A DNA stretch of 64,000 nt from Rhodothermaceae bacterium (lineage in GTDB: Bacteria; Bacteroidota; Rhodothermia; Rhodothermales; Bin80). Under the pieces are notes generated by a model. It was not told the DNA's origin. It was given only the letters and a program-made list of their open reading frames with translations, and made no database searches. Positions within the stretch are counted from its first letter, which is position 1. Every line of letters starts with the position of its first letter. Of the stretch, positions 1 through 10,474 are shown one piece after another. The stretch lies in NCBI GenBank assembly GCA_009838195.1, contig VXSC01000044.1:62001-126000 (forward strand). Direction: 5' to 3'. The position numbers and the translations under genes were made by a program.

Positions 1-2
1 CT

Positions 3-995
3 GATGAAGTTCGTGACCTCATGGTTAGCGTTGCAGATGCCGATGTTACCGTCAATACATCCGATGTATCCACTGTTGAGGTACAGGTTACCGTGGAAGG
101 TGACGACCGTGACAAAGCGATGGACTATTACGAGAAGCAAAATTTCAGTGTTACACTTGACCGTGGAACACTGCATGTGAATTCAAAAAGCGAAAGAACC
201 CGTGGAACATTGTACGGCTGGCGTAACTCGGTAAATATTCATGTGGCGATCAACATGCCATCCAATATCTCCTCAAATATCCGCACATCTGATGGAGATC
301 TAGTCATTGGTGAGTTAACCGCTGGAACGACAATTGTGACCAGTGATGGGGATATTGAGGCCGCACGGTTGGAAGGCGCCTCTGTCTCGGTTAAGACCAG
401 TGATGGAGATATCAGCATTTTAGCTGCCTCCAGCGAAAAAATTGCAATACAGACGTCAGACGGAGATATTGAAGCTGGTTGGTTGGAAGGAGCTTCTATT
501 TCGGTTAGAACCAGTGATGGCGATCTCAAATTGGGCGATGTTGCTGGTGACCTGCAGATTCAAACCTCTGATGGCGACATCATGATTGACTCCATCAACG
601 GAAAATTGGACGCAAAAACATCCGACGGAGATCTCGCGATCGGTGAAGTCATCTCATCCAACGCAGAAGTGCGAACCTCTGATGGCGAGATAACCATTGG
701 AACGGCTACTGGAAGCTTGACGCTCAGAACCAGTGATGGCGATGTGGCATTAGGGCTGATTGATCCCGAAAATATCAACGTGACGATCTCCTCTGGCGAT
801 GCACTCTTAACAATGCCGCAAAATCTGCCTGCCACACTGAATATCAGAGCAAAAGATATAGAGATGGACTCTTTTTCAAACTTCTCGGGAGACCTTGATG
901 ACTCACGAGTTGACGGGGACCTCAACGGTGGCGGAGCACTCATTCGAGTGCATATATCTGATGGTGATGTCGTCATGCGTGCGATGGAACAATAG
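3..995 (+). CDS. DUF4097-type beta-repeat protein, 5' end cut by window edge
   Basis: Repeat protein of the DUF4097 (putative adhesin-like beta-strand repeat) family; the molecular role of this family is not established. The reading frame is open to the window edge. Residues encoded before the first ATG at 21 (frame DEVRDL) align with the N-terminal region of the next gene, so the real start and probably a signal peptide lie upstream. The core has about ten copies of a TSDGD/TSDGE motif spaced by 18-20 residues, as in a stacked beta-solenoid. The C-terminal part (DALLTMPQNLPATLNIRAKD) matches the end of the neighbouring paralogue. The 81-bp gap and same strand suggest a tandem duplication and possible co-transcription. 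Export is inferred from the paralogue. Confidence 0.8.
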   Translation, partial: DEVRDLMVSVADADVTVNTSDVSTVEVQVTVEGDDRDKAMDYYEKQNFSVTLDRGTLHVNSKSERTRGTLYGWRNSVNIHVAINMPSNISSNIRTSDGDLVIGELTAGTTIVTSDGDIEAARLEGASVSVKTSDGDISILAASSEKIAIQTSDGDIEAGWLEGASISVRTSDGDLKLGDVAGDLQIQTSDGDIMIDSINGKLDAKTSDGDLAIGEVISSNAEVRTSDGEITIGTATGSLTLRTSDGDVALGLIDPENINVTISSGDALLTMPQNLPATLNIRAKDIEMDSFSNFSGDLDDSRVDGDLNGGGALIRVHISDGDVVMRAMEQ

Positions 996-1076
996 GCTCT
1001 CCTGCCAATTGATCGGATTGCTTGTCCGTAATCTACCGTCCTGAACCACGCAGACAAATTTCCAGCCCGAAAAATC

Positions 1077-3092
1077 ATGCGATCCTACTCGAAATACATC
1101 CTGATCACTTCACTGTTTTTGTCGGTTGTCACCTTTGCCAGTGCCCAGGTTGCATTCACTCCGATTGAGCAGCAATTTGATGCCAGTGCCGTTTCTGAAT
1201 TGATTATTGATGCACCGAATGCCAACATCACAATCAATACATCAAACCGGTCGGATATAGCCCTCCAAGTCGTGGTGACGGGGAAAAACCAGGAGAGAGT
1301 AGATGATTACTACGAAAGCCAGTATTTTGACCTGACTCTTGAAGAAGGAGCGTTACAACTACTCTCGGAGCCTGACTGGATTAAATTAGATCGTCGTAGT
1401 TGGCGTAACCCACCAACTATTGACGTGGCTATTGCTATGCCTCCAACCGTGTACTCCCAGCTTCGTACACACACTGGGGAGGTACTGGTAAATGAGCTCA
1501 GGGCTGGGGCAGAAATCAGGACATCCAACGGAAAGATCGCTGTCGATTCGATTTCCGGGGGGCCGATAAAACTACGAAGTTCCGATGGACACATCACCGC
1601 CAAAGAGCTCCGGGGATCATCTGTGACTGCCAGAACGATTAATGGCAACATTGTTGTAAACCTTCTTCACAGCGAAGATACAGAGATTCGAACCTCAGAC
1701 GGAAGCATCACCGCCGACAAGATACACGGCACTTCTGTGTCAGCAAGATCGATTAATGGCAGCATCGAGATTGGGGAACTGACATCTAAAAGAGACCTCC
1801 TCCTTCAGAGCTCAGATGGAAACATAACGACCAAACAAATTGATGCTTGGGCTCTGACAGCCAAAGCAATAAATGGCAATGTCAATTTGGGACGGGTATC
1901 CAGTGATCATGCCGAAATACGAACCTCCGATGGATTGATCAGTGTGGAGAAGTTTCAAGGCTCCTCCGTGTCAGCCAGATCAATTAACGGTAACATCAAG
2001 ATTCGGCATATCACCGCCAGCACTGTGCTCACGCTTCAATCCTCCGATGGAGGCATCACAACCGATCAAATTGATGCTTCTTCCCTGATGATCAAAACCA
2101 TTAATGGCCCCCTGAATCTCGGACTCGTGTCCGGTGATCATGCCGAAATACGAACCTCGGATGGAACGATCAATGCCAACAAAATTCAAGGTGAATCCGT
2201 GCTGGCAAGATCAATTAACGGCAATATCAAAGTTGGAGAGATCACCTCCAGCAAAACTCTCACTCTCCAGTCCTCAGATGGAAGCATCACAGCCAGGCAG
2301 ATTGATGCTTCATCCCTCCTCGCCCGGACCATTAATGGCTCCATGAATCTTGGGTTGATTGCGGGCAATAATCTTGAACTCAAGACGTCGGATGGCGCCG
2401 TCTCAGCCGAACACCTTGAAGGAGGATCCGTCTCGGCGAAAACGATTCAGGGAAATCTGGTGATAGGGCTCGTTTCTGCCAAGCATCAAGTCAATTTGAA
2501 CTCTTCCTCTGGCAATATTACTGTAAAACACCTTGAAGGTGGATCCGTGTTTGCCAAGAGTATCAGGGGAAGCATCCTTGTGGAAAATGTAACCTCTCGC
2601 GGAGAAATTTCATTGCAGACATCTAATGGAAATATCATCGCTGAACACATCACTGGTGCGTTTGTGACCGCAAAAACGACAAGCAAAGGAGACATTAAAG
2701 CTGGACTTATTTCTGCACACGCAGATATGCATTTGCGAAATGGCGACGTACAGATTCGTCAGATCACCGGAAGCCTGATGCTTAACTCCTCAAATGGAGA
2801 TGTCGAAGTGGGAGTGGCGGATACCCAACATATCAGGATCAACGCCTCAAATGGTGATGTCATACTTTCCGCGCCCGAAAATTTTTCAGCAACGCTTGAT
2901 TTGGCTGGGAAAAACTTGGACTTGAGTGGATGGGGGCTATCCAACCCCGGCACAGAACCTAAACTGAGAATGGCAACCCAGGAAGGCACCCCACTAATTC
3001 ATGTACGCGCAACCAATGGAGATATTGTTCTTGTTCCCCTCGAGAACTATAACATCTCAAGTGCCAGAGCAGTCCCTCCCCCCGTTCCGTGA
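1077..3092 (+). CDS. Secreted DUF4097-type beta-repeat protein with internal tandem repeats
   Basis: A 671-residue paralogue of the preceding gene. It has a clear Sec signal peptide (about residues 1-23, ending FASAQ), so it is exported to the periplasm or surface. After a non-repetitive head shared with its neighbour (about residues 25-140), the protein is built from alternating 38-39-residue units with TSDG/SSDG and SINGN/TINGN motifs. Pairs of units form a 77-residue (231-bp) repeat: the sequence encoding IRTSDG recurs with its CGAACC element at 1689, 1920 and 2151. The end is less regular. Function is unknown; a beta-solenoid surface or envelope protein is an inference. Its last 46 bp overlap the convergent thiolase gene. 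Confidence 0.82.
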   Translation: MRSYSKYILITSLFLSVVTFASAQVAFTPIEQQFDASAVSELIIDAPNANITINTSNRSDIALQVVVTGKNQERVDDYYESQYFDLTLEEGALQLLSEPDWIKLDRRSWRNPPTIDVAIAMPPTVYSQLRTHTGEVLVNELRAGAEIRTSNGKIAVDSISGGPIKLRSSDGHITAKELRGSSVTARTINGNIVVNLLHSEDTEIRTSDGSITADKIHGTSVSARSINGSIEIGELTSKRDLLLQSSDGNITTKQIDAWALTAKAINGNVNLGRVSSDHAEIRTSDGLISVEKFQGSSVSARSINGNIKIRHITASTVLTLQSSDGGITTDQIDASSLMIKTINGPLNLGLVSGDHAEIRTSDGTINANKIQGESVLARSINGNIKVGEITSSKTLTLQSSDGSITARQIDASSLLARTINGSMNLGLIAGNNLELKTSDGAVSAEHLEGGSVSAKTIQGNLVIGLVSAKHQVNLNSSSGNITVKHLEGGSVFAKSIRGSILVENVTSRGEISLQTSNGNIIAEHITGAFVTAKTTSKGDIKAGLISAHADMHLRNGDVQIRQITGSLMLNSSNGDVEVGVADTQHIRINASNGDVILSAPENFSATLDLAGKNLDLSGWGLSNPGTEPKLRMATQEGTPLIHVRATNGDIVLVPLENYNISSARAVPPPVP

Positions 3093-4240
3093 CAGAGTGC
3101 CGCAAGACCCAATGATTTCTCCCGTGCTTTCAGTGCATGAATGAGGGTCACAACAATTCTGGTCCCTGAACACCCAATTGGGTGCCCGAGCGCGATCGCG
3201 CCCCCATTCACATTCAGCCTCTCGGGATCAATCTCCAGTCCCCCGACAAACAGCGGCGTACTCAAAGCGAATGCTTCATTGTTCTCGTAGAGATCAATAT
3301 CCGCCACCCGTATTCCCGCGACGCTCAATGCACGCCGAGAAGCCTCAATCGGAGCCTCTACAAAACGCTCCCAGCCCCCCGCAGCCCACGCATGCCCTAG
3401 GATACGAGCAATGGGTTGTAGACCGTGGCTACGCACAAATTCCCCGCTAGCAAGCAAGATCGCAGCTGATCCGTCGCTAATCTGACTACTATTTCCAGCC
3501 GTTAACACTCCATCTTGTGCAAAAACCGGCCTCAGTTTGGAGAGTGTCTCTGCAGTGGTCTCTGGCCGAATCCCTTCGTCCTGTTCAAGAAGCCCCTTTT
3601 TTGTGGAGATAGGGGTGATCTCTGCGTTGAATCTGCCCTGTAGGGTCGCCGAATGCGCACGGGCATGAGATTCAGCAGCTACTTCATCAAGCTCCCAGCG
3701 ACTGATCTGGACCTTTTGTGCCAAACGCTCTGCCTGCACGCCCATAGACTCTCCATTGAGAGGATCTGAAAGTCCATCCTTATGAAGCAAATCAATGACG
3801 CCCTCTTTCGGTTCGGATAAGTACTTATATCCCCATCGGGCCTTGCTTGAGAGTGCGAATCCCGTCTGGGACATGGATTCAACGCCACCTGCCAAGATTA
3901 AATTCGAAGTACCAGACTGGATGAAGGCAGCTCCCATCATCAAACTCATCATCCCGGAAGAGCACACCATATCAACGCCAACTGCGTTTACTGAATCAGG
4001 AATTGACGCATGCTTCGCCGCTTGACGTGCAACCAGTTGCCCATGACCACCTCCTAAAACATGTCCCATCAGAATCAAATCCACCAACCGATCCGATACC
4101 GCTGCCCGATCCAGTACTGATCGAAAAACCGGAGCCGCTAGAATGGCAGGACTTTGTGCTGAAAGCGCTCCTCCAAAACGTCCAATCGGGGAGCGTGTGG
4201 CACTCAAAACGAAGACATCTCTCATTATTGGAATATTCAT
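3047..4240 (-). CDS. Acetyl-CoA acetyltransferase (thiolase II family)
   Basis: Cytosolic thiolase, 397 residues, the usual family length. It condenses or cleaves acyl-CoA and acetyl-CoA in beta-oxidation or short-chain acyl metabolism. The nucleophilic Cys is in MVCSSGM (C93). The catalytic His lies in [17 protein letters not shown] and the second Cys in [10 protein letters not shown] near the C terminus, so all active-site elements are present. The ATG at 4240 overlaps the stop of the upstream gene as ATGA, which favours translational coupling; a second ATG at 4225 is possible. It is the last gene of a minus-strand run with a YyaL-type protein and glycerate kinase. Substrate chain length cannot be read from the sequence. 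Confidence 0.92.
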   Translation of the reverse strand: MNIPIMRDVFVLSATRSPIGRFGGALSAQSPAILAAPVFRSVLDRAAVSDRLVDLILMGHVLGGGHGQLVARQAAKHASIPDSVNAVGVDMVCSSGMMSLMMGAAFIQSGTSNLILAGGVESMSQTGFALSSKARWGYKYLSEPKEGVIDLLHKDGLSDPLNGESMGVQAERLAQKVQISRWELDEVAAESHARAHSATLQGRFNAEITPISTKKGLLEQDEGIRPETTAETLSKLRPVFAQDGVLTAGNSSQISDGSAAILLASGEFVRSHGLQPIARILGHAWAAGGWERFVEAPIEASRRALSVAGIRVADIDLYENNEAFALSTPLFVGGLEIDPERLNVNGGAIALGHPIGCSGTRIVVTLIHALKAREKSLGLAALCHGTGGGTALALEML

Positions 4241-6249
4241 CTTTGTGATGCAGCTCTTGCAATGCGAGCGATAACTGCCTCGGTGTCCTGAGTCGGAAGC
4301 TCACAGGTGGCTCCGTGGCACACATGGATTGCAAACTCGCTTACGCCTCCAAAATTTGGACGCGCAAGGATGACCACGTTAGGTGCGTATACTTTTCTAA
4401 GATCCGCCAATGCTGCCTGGGTTTCTTGTTGGTCGCCCGGACCTGAGACAATGATTTCGGTGCTCGGCCCCATTCCATAATCAAGCGCTGTCAGTGTTGC
4501 ACTAAACCCATCTGGATACTTCGAAATCCCACCTGAATACACCTCAATGGACTGATGCCCAGTTGCTTCTAGATCAGGATCACCTATGACACGAGCCAGG
4601 CGGAATAGATTCATTATCATCACGGAATTGCCGGAGGGGATTGCGCTATCGAACGGCTGTCTGGGCCGCAGTAGAAGTGGTTCGCCATTGCGCTTGACCA
4701 TAAAAAAATCCCCCTTCTCAGATCTAAAATCATCCAAGACCGTCTGGGTAAGTGCCCGTGCGAGCGTGCAATAATCTTCCTGATCTGTCGCTTCATATAG
4801 TGCCAGCAATCCCATGATCATATACGCGTAGTCATCCAGGAGCCCCTCGATCGCCGCCTCACCCTCCCGCCATCGGTGGAGCAGCCTGCCCGGCTCCGGC
4901 ATCATATTTTTTTCAATGAAGCGCACGCATTTTTCTGCCCGACGAATGAACTTGGGATCCTCCAACACCACCCCAGACTGGGCAAGTGCTGTAATCATGA
5001 GCCCATTCCAATCTGTCAACACCTTATCATCCAAAAGAGGACGTACCCGCTTCGACCGATGCCGGAATAATCGATTACACGCATCTTCCAGGGTTGCGTG
5101 GTCCTCGAGAGGGCCCTCTGAAGTGCGGTAGAAGATATTGTTTCCCGTCCGTTGATGAGTCGCTTCATCCAGGTAATTCCCCCCTTCGTTCAGATTGAAT
5201 ACATGCGCGATCTGCTTTACTTCATCGGATTTCAGTAACCTATGGATTTCTTCCATCTCCCAGACATAGTACTTCCCCTCAACTCCTTCGGAATCTGCAT
5301 CCTCTCCAGTAAAGTATGCACCGTCAGGATGGTGTAACTCACGATGCACATACTGCAGTGTATCAGAAACTGTCTGCATGTATTCAAACCCGCCAGTCGC
5401 TTGGTATACTTCCAGATAGATGAGAATCAACAACGCCTGATCATAGAGCATCTTCTCAAAATGGGGGACTCGCCAGATCTCATCTGTACTGTAGCGATGA
5501 AAGCCTCCCCCCAATTGATCGTAGAGTCCTCCACGCCGCATTTTCTGGAGGGTATGCTGAATGATTTCGAGCGCTTTAGGATTTTGAGTGCGGTGCCAAT
5601 AGCGAAGCAAGAAGCGCATCCGCTCTGGAGATGGAAACTTGGGTGCACGTCCGAACCCGCCATTTACCGGATCGTACTGCTGTTCAAAGTGCTGGAATGC
5701 CCTATGGAGGGTGTCCACCGATAGCTCTTCTCCAGAGAGATCCAGGTCGGCGGACTGTTCCAGCGCCCGTACAAACTCATCTGCCGTTCTCTCTATCTGA
5801 TCGCGATTTTTTTGCCATACCTCCGCAACCTTTGGAATGATCTGCAACATCCCCTCATGACCATAGCGCGCGGTCCTGGGAAAGTATGTCCCCACCAGAA
5901 ATGGACGCATTGCTGGGGTCATCATGACGGTCAATGGCCAACCGCCACGTCCAGTAGAAATCTGACAGGCGTTCATATAGATGGCATCAATATCGGGGCG
6001 TTCCTCCCGATCAACCTTGATATTGATAAATGACTCGTTAAGCAGCCGGGCCACCTCCACATCCTCGAACGACTCTCTCTCCATCACATGACACCAGTGA
6101 CAGGTTGCATACCCGATCGAAAGAAATATTGGCCGATTGGTCTCTCGGGCAGCCACGAAAGCTTCCGCTCCCCAGGGCCACCAATCCACAGGGTTATCCT
6201 TGTGCTGTAGTAGGTACGGGCTTTTCTCAAAGGCGAGGCGATTACTCAT
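4237..6249 (-). CDS. YyaL/SPATA20-type protein with thioredoxin-like domain (DUF255)
   Basis: Cytosolic protein of about 670 residues in the YyaL/spermatogenesis-associated protein 20 family; its biochemical role is unresolved. The N terminus (about residues 1-160) is a thioredoxin-like domain with the hallmark SPYLLQH and NPVDWWPW stretches and a redox-like CHWCH motif. The rest resembles an alpha/alpha toroid, as in N-acylglucosamine epimerase-like proteins ([19 protein letters not shown]). I chose the ATG at 6249 because family members start MSNRLxxxxSPYLLQH; an upstream in-frame ATG at 6264 adds five residues. The chosen start overlaps the glycerate kinase stop by 8 bp, and the stop overlaps the thiolase ATG, so the three genes form a tight operon. 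Confidence 0.9.
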   Translation of the reverse strand: MSNRLAFEKSPYLLQHKDNPVDWWPWGAEAFVAARETNRPIFLSIGYATCHWCHVMERESFEDVEVARLLNESFINIKVDREERPDIDAIYMNACQISTGRGGWPLTVMMTPAMRPFLVGTYFPRTARYGHEGMLQIIPKVAEVWQKNRDQIERTADEFVRALEQSADLDLSGEELSVDTLHRAFQHFEQQYDPVNGGFGRAPKFPSPERMRFLLRYWHRTQNPKALEIIQHTLQKMRRGGLYDQLGGGFHRYSTDEIWRVPHFEKMLYDQALLILIYLEVYQATGGFEYMQTVSDTLQYVHRELHHPDGAYFTGEDADSEGVEGKYYVWEMEEIHRLLKSDEVKQIAHVFNLNEGGNYLDEATHQRTGNNIFYRTSEGPLEDHATLEDACNRLFRHRSKRVRPLLDDKVLTDWNGLMITALAQSGVVLEDPKFIRRAEKCVRFIEKNMMPEPGRLLHRWREGEAAIEGLLDDYAYMIMGLLALYEATDQEDYCTLARALTQTVLDDFRSEKGDFFMVKRNGEPLLLRPRQPFDSAIPSGNSVMIMNLFRLARVIGDPDLEATGHQSIEVYSGGISKYPDGFSATLTALDYGMGPSTEIIVSGPGDQQETQAALADLRKVYAPNVVILARPNFGGVSEFAIHVCHGATCELPTQDTEAVIARIARAASQR

Positions 6250-7564
6250 GGGCTCGAAGTCCAATCCCGATATCCATTACATTCGTATGAGTTGGGCCTG
6301 TAATCAGAAGTTGATCTAACGCTCTCAGACAATGATAGGCATCATTTTCTTCTAATGCGGCATAGGGATCAATACCCATGGATCGTGCTTTGGCAACCGT
6401 GCCGGGAATGGCCCATCCACCCGCAGCATCCGTTGGCCCATCAATCCCATCGGTGCCACCGGAGAGTAAAACTACATCTATGGATTTATTACTGAATTCA
6501 GACGCGGCAGCAAGTGCCAATTCCTGATTGCGTCCACCCTTACCGGCCCCCCGCACTGTGACGGTGGTTTCGCCTCCCCAGAGGACGCACTCCCCAGGAC
6601 CTAAATTCAAAGTCTCCCGGGCCATGGCCGCCCCGATATCCCGTGCTTCACCATGGACGCCGGAGTTTGTACCCACAATATGATAGCCCATTTGCTCTGC
6701 TGCAAACTCTGCTGCTTTCAGAGCATGATCATTTGAAGCCAACAGTTGGAAATCAGACCTCTCCAACGGTTCCGAGCCTGGCTTGGGGGTATCTGACTGA
6801 ACCCCTTTAAGTCCTAACTTCAGGTGCTTCCGTACTCCAGGGGGAATCTCTAGATCATAAGCAACGATTACATCTGCCACATCGTCCCAAGTCGTCGGAT
6901 CCGCAACGGTCGGACCACTTCCAATGACAGACTCATTGTCCCCAACGACATCAGATACAGCTAATGTGATGGTACGCGCCGGCCATGCTGCCTTCGCAAG
7001 TTGCCCCCCCTTGATCGCCGATAGATGCTTGCGGACCGCATTGATCTGATGAATATTTGCGCCACTGCGTAATAGCGTCTGGTTAACGCTACGTAGATCC
7101 TCCAGTGTGAGACCCGAAGATGGGAGACTCCACAATGCCGAAGCTCCGCCACTAAGAAGAACTATGAGCGTATCTCCCACGCCGCAGACCCGTGCGGTTC
7201 GGAGTGCATCTGCTGCAGCCCGTCGACTCCCCTCATCCGGGACTGGATGCCCCCCTTCCGTCACTCTGATGGTTTTGGGAGGAGACTGGCCTTTGGGAAA
7301 CGAGTTGATATAGCCATGAGGCACAACCACCTGGCCTTCAAATAGGCATTCGGGGAATTGCTGCTCCAAGACTGCCGCCATCGCCATCGCAGCTTTGCCT
7401 GCTCCCACAACACGGCTCTGCCCCGAAATCAATAAATCTCCTGCTGACTCCATGAACTGGGGTGCACTCACACTCCTCACTGCCGCATCAAAGATTCTCT
7501 TTGCTGTTTCGATTAATTCGGAATTGCTATTTTTAATCCCACTCAATCCTGTGCTGTCATGCAT
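6242..7564 (-). CDS. gckA: Glycerate 2-kinase (DUF4147/MOFRL family)
   Basis: Type II glycerate kinase, 440 residues, phosphorylating D-glycerate to 2-phosphoglycerate in the cytosol. The N-terminal DUF4147 domain shows [24 protein letters not shown] and LLSGGASAL. The C-terminal MOFRL domain shows [20 protein letters not shown] and [17 protein letters not shown], all typical of this enzyme. It is the first gene of a minus-strand operon with the YyaL-type gene and thiolase. Its ATG lies in the palindromic hexamer ATGCAT at 7559-7564, which also holds the ATG of the divergent NIPSNAP gene. Both promoters would therefore lie inside the opposite gene, unless one gene starts further in (for example TTG at 7546 here). 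Confidence 0.92.
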   Translation of the reverse strand: MHDSTGLSGIKNSNSELIETAKRIFDAAVRSVSAPQFMESAGDLLISGQSRVVGAGKAAMAMAAVLEQQFPECLFEGQVVVPHGYINSFPKGQSPPKTIRVTEGGHPVPDEGSRRAAADALRTARVCGVGDTLIVLLSGGASALWSLPSSGLTLEDLRSVNQTLLRSGANIHQINAVRKHLSAIKGGQLAKAAWPARTITLAVSDVVGDNESVIGSGPTVADPTTWDDVADVIVAYDLEIPPGVRKHLKLGLKGVQSDTPKPGSEPLERSDFQLLASNDHALKAAEFAAEQMGYHIVGTNSGVHGEARDIGAAMARETLNLGPGECVLWGGETTVTVRGAGKGGRNQELALAAASEFSNKSIDVVLLSGGTDGIDGPTDAAGGWAIPGTVAKARSMGIDPYAALEENDAYHCLRALDQLLITGPTHTNVMDIGIGLRAHE

Positions 7565-8329
7565 CGTCGTTCATTTATGTCTTCTATCCCCTTCGCCTCT
7601 GTCACTCCCTTCATGACTCCCCGCACAGATATCCGGCAACGTCAATACTTCGAGATGATCACGTATCATACGAATATAGGCCCCCGAAAGTCGCGTGTCG
7701 CTGATTTTTATCGAGACGTAGTATTGCCCGCTTACGGCCGACTAGGGATTGGCCCCATTGGAGTCTTCTCCCCTTTATATGGTCCCAATGACCCCTCACT
7801 TTATATTCTGGTACCTCATCAAAATGTAGAGACTGTCCTGCGTGGAAGTACGTTGCTCCTTGATGACGAGGAATTTCGACGTTCAGGGGCCTCTTTCCTG
7901 AATTCCTCATTGGATGATCCATCTTACGTGCGTCAGGAACGTCAACTCATGCACGCTTTTGTAGATATGCCGCAAGTCGCGGTACCTGTGAAAGGACCAA
8001 ACCGGATCTTCGAGTTACGCATTTATGAGAGTCACAACGTGATTGCAGGGCAGAAGAAAATCGCCATGTTCAATGAGGGTGGCGAGATTGCTATCTTCCA
8101 TAAGACAGGATTGACTCCGGTATTTTTTGGTGAAACAATTTTTGGACCGCAAATGCCCAATCTCACGTACATGTTGGGTTTTGAAAGCATGTCCGAGCGA
8201 GATGCAGCGTGGGACAGGTTTATCGTCGATCCAGAATGGATTGCACTGCGGGATGACCCGACTTATGCAGATACGGTTTCCAATATTACCGACTTTATTC
8301 TCCGTCCCCTCCCATTTTCGCAGATCTAA
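7559..8329 (+). CDS. NIPSNAP-domain protein with Tat-like leader
   Basis: A 256-residue protein with two NIPSNAP-like (dimeric alpha-beta barrel) halves. The first begins at FEMITYHTN (about residue 31) and the second at IFELRIYESHN (about residue 149), a duplication typical of this family. No defined reaction is known for bacterial members. The N terminus MHRRSFM resembles a twin-arginine motif, although the hydrophobic stretch after it is short; export by Tat is therefore only likely. The stop is 4 bp before the amidohydrolase start, pointing to one transcript. The ATG shares the palindrome ATGCAT with the divergent glycerate kinase ATG; an alternative start is the ATG seven codons later. 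Confidence 0.85.
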   Translation: MHRRSFMSSIPFASVTPFMTPRTDIRQRQYFEMITYHTNIGPRKSRVADFYRDVVLPAYGRLGIGPIGVFSPLYGPNDPSLYILVPHQNVETVLRGSTLLLDDEEFRRSGASFLNSSLDDPSYVRQERQLMHAFVDMPQVAVPVKGPNRIFELRIYESHNVIAGQKKIAMFNEGGEIAIFHKTGLTPVFFGETIFGPQMPNLTYMLGFESMSERDAAWDRFIVDPEWIALRDDPTYADTVSNITDFILRPLPFSQI

Positions 8330-8333
8330 GCAC

Positions 8334-9908
8334 ATGCGTTATTCACCAATTCTCTATGTATTTCTGTTCGTATTCATCCATACCCCCCTGCTCGTCTCCG
8401 CGCAGGTAGCACCCGCGCCTGATCGCACCGAAGGGGAAGGTCCCTTTGAACGATTGATTATTCGAGGTGCCACCGTGATTGATGGGACTGGTTCACCGCC
8501 ACGCAGCCCCATGGATATTGTGATTGAAGGAAATCAGATCGTAAGCGTCCGCAGTGTAGGGGCTCCGCGTGTCGCCATTAATGAGGAGAGGCGCCCGGAT
8601 GGAGCTACCCGCGAAATTGATGCTCACGGCAAATACGTGATGCCCGGAATCGTGGACCTTCACGCTCACACAGGCGGAATCCCTAAGACTCCTGAAGCAG
8701 AATATATCTACAAACTCTGGCTTGCTCATGGAATCACGACCGTGCGAGGGGTATCCTTCGGCGGATTCGACTGGTCATTGAAGGAGAGGGAGCGGAGTGC
8801 CCTCAATGAGATTACGGCTCCCCATATGGTCAGCTATCACCGGCCGGGCAGCGGCTGGGATCAGGGACCAGTCGCGACACCGGAAGCCGCACGCGCATGG
8901 GTACGGTTTGCCGCAGAATCCGGTGTGGATGGACTGAAGCTTGGCTCCTACCCACCGAACATTATGGCTGCTTTGCTTGATGAAGCGGCCAAGCATAACC
9001 TTGGGTCTACCGCTCATCTCGGGCAAATGGGAGTTGCTCAAATGAATGCGCTGGATGCAGCCCGGCTCGGGCTTGGTAGCATGACGCATTTCTATGGGCT
9101 CTTTGAAGCATTGTACGACCATAATGATGTCCAACCCTGGCCGGTTGATATGGACTATAATGACGAACAGATGCGTTTTGCGCAGGTCGCACGGCAGTGG
9201 TCGCTTGTGACCCCGCAGGGTGATCTCTGGAATTCCGTGATGGACGAGTTCCTCGAACTCGACTACTATATCAACCCCACGATGGCCATTTATTCTGCCG
9301 GACGCGACGTGATGCGGGCCCGGAATACAGACTGGAATGACAAATACGTACTTGGAAGCCTTCAGAAATTTTTCGATCCAAGTCGCACCGATCATGGGTC
9401 TTATTTTTTCGACTGGACGACGCACGATGAGGTTGCTTGGAAGAATTTCTATCAAGTCTGGATGCAGTTTCTGAACGAATACAAGAATCGCGGCGGGAAA
9501 GTGACCGTTGGCAGTGACAGTGGCTTTATCTATCAACTCTTCGGGTTTGGAACGATCCTCGAGCTGGAAATGCTGCAGGAGGCGGGCTTTCATCCGCTGG
9601 AAGTCGTCCGTGCAGCGACCATGCACGGAGCGATGGAAATCTATAAACCTCTCCAGAAACCCATTGAGTATGGAGTGATCGGCGCCGGTATGCGGGCAGA
9701 CCTTCTGATCGTGAGTGAAAACCCATTGGCGAATTTCAAGGTCCTTTATGGAACAGGTGCCATGAAGCTCAACGATGAGACAGGCGAGGTCGAATTCGTG
9801 GGAGGAGTAGACTATACCATCAAGGACGGAATCATCTACGATGCGAAAGCACTCCTGGAGGATGTGGCCGCTATGGTAGAGGAGCAGCGCCTCAAAAAAG
9901 CACAATAA
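8334..9908 (+). CDS. Secreted amidohydrolase-family metallohydrolase
   Basis: A 524-residue amidohydrolase-superfamily enzyme. The chosen ATG at 8334 gives a good signal peptide (residues 1-24, ending LVSAQ), so it acts outside the cytoplasm. The imidazolonepropionase/dihydroorotase-like start (IIRGATVIDGTG) is followed by the metal site DLHAHTGG (H110, H112). Further likely ligands are the Lys in DGLKLGSYPP, His in TAHLGQMG and THFYG, and Asp in VGSDSGF. The C-terminal GMRADLLIVSENP closes the composite beta-sandwich. The substrate cannot be inferred; relatives act on cyclic amides, peptides and lactones. It sits 4 bp after the NIPSNAP gene and 50 bp before a DinB-like gene. Confidence 0.88.
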   Translation: MRYSPILYVFLFVFIHTPLLVSAQVAPAPDRTEGEGPFERLIIRGATVIDGTGSPPRSPMDIVIEGNQIVSVRSVGAPRVAINEERRPDGATREIDAHGKYVMPGIVDLHAHTGGIPKTPEAEYIYKLWLAHGITTVRGVSFGGFDWSLKERERSALNEITAPHMVSYHRPGSGWDQGPVATPEAARAWVRFAAESGVDGLKLGSYPPNIMAALLDEAAKHNLGSTAHLGQMGVAQMNALDAARLGLGSMTHFYGLFEALYDHNDVQPWPVDMDYNDEQMRFAQVARQWSLVTPQGDLWNSVMDEFLELDYYINPTMAIYSAGRDVMRARNTDWNDKYVLGSLQKFFDPSRTDHGSYFFDWTTHDEVAWKNFYQVWMQFLNEYKNRGGKVTVGSDSGFIYQLFGFGTILELEMLQEAGFHPLEVVRAATMHGAMEIYKPLQKPIEYGVIGAGMRADLLIVSENPLANFKVLYGTGAMKLNDETGEVEFVGGVDYTIKDGIIYDAKALLEDVAAMVEEQRLKKAQ

Positions 9909-9958
9909 ACACCAAGAACCGTTATATTAGTTCGCTCACACCATCTCACATCAATCTC

Positions 9959-10474
9959 ATGTTACGAAACGTCACATTTTTCTTGCTTGCAGCCGCTCTG
10001 GTTCTGCCAGCAACTGCTCAAGAGCACGACAACAGCGCTTATCTGGGTGCTGTTTCCATGGATTTCTCCCAAGCCTCCGAGAAACTCAATAGCTTGGCTG
10101 ACGCCATTCCTGAAGATCATTTTGACTGGAGTCCTGCCGAGGGCATTCGCTCTGTTGTTGAAGTACTCAATCATGTGTCCGATGCCAATTTTGGGATCGC
10201 AGCAATGCTCGGACACGAGTCGGACTACGAGGCATCCGCAACCGATACTAAGGAGGGAGCTATGGCACGGTTGGCCGCTTCGCAAGCACACGTCAAGGAA
10301 CTCCTGGACTCTATGGCCGAAGCCGACCTGAGCAGTACTGTTGAGATCTTCGGTATGACTATGAATCACTACGGAGTGCTGGGGATTATTTCAGGGCATA
10401 CCCATGAACATCTCGGGCAGATGATTGCTTATGCACGCTCCAACGGGATTGCACCGCCTTGGAGTGGTGGATGA
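9959..10474 (+). CDS. Exported DinB-like four-helix protein
   Basis: A 171-residue DinB/YfiT-type four-helix protein carrying a signal peptide (residues 1-20, ending PATAQ), so it is probably periplasmic. Conserved family features are DHFDWSPAEGIRSVVEVLNHVSDAN in the first half (the His of LNHV being the usual first metal ligand) and GHTHEHLGQMIAYAR near the end (the paired His ligands). DinB-like proteins are metal-binding and some are thiol-dependent hydrolases or transferases; the activity here is unknown. It follows the amidohydrolase on the same strand. A second, cytosolic DinB-like protein is encoded at 17851. Confidence 0.85.
   Translation: MLRNVTFFLLAAALVLPATAQEHDNSAYLGAVSMDFSQASEKLNSLADAIPEDHFDWSPAEGIRSVVEVLNHVSDANFGIAAMLGHESDYEASATDTKEGAMARLAASQAHVKELLDSMAEADLSSTVEIFGMTMNHYGVLGIISGHTHEHLGQMIAYARSNGIAPPWSGG

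Noticed and set aside
1683-2384. Possible CRISPR-like or mobile repeat array
   Set aside because: The repeats are 231 bp, contiguous and in frame within a secreted protein gene; no spacers or cas genes.
8775-9905. Minus-strand frame of 376 codons opposite the amidohydrolase
   Set aside because: It fully overlaps a well-supported metallohydrolase with all metal motifs; its translation has no recognisable domain and the usual look of an antisense shadow.
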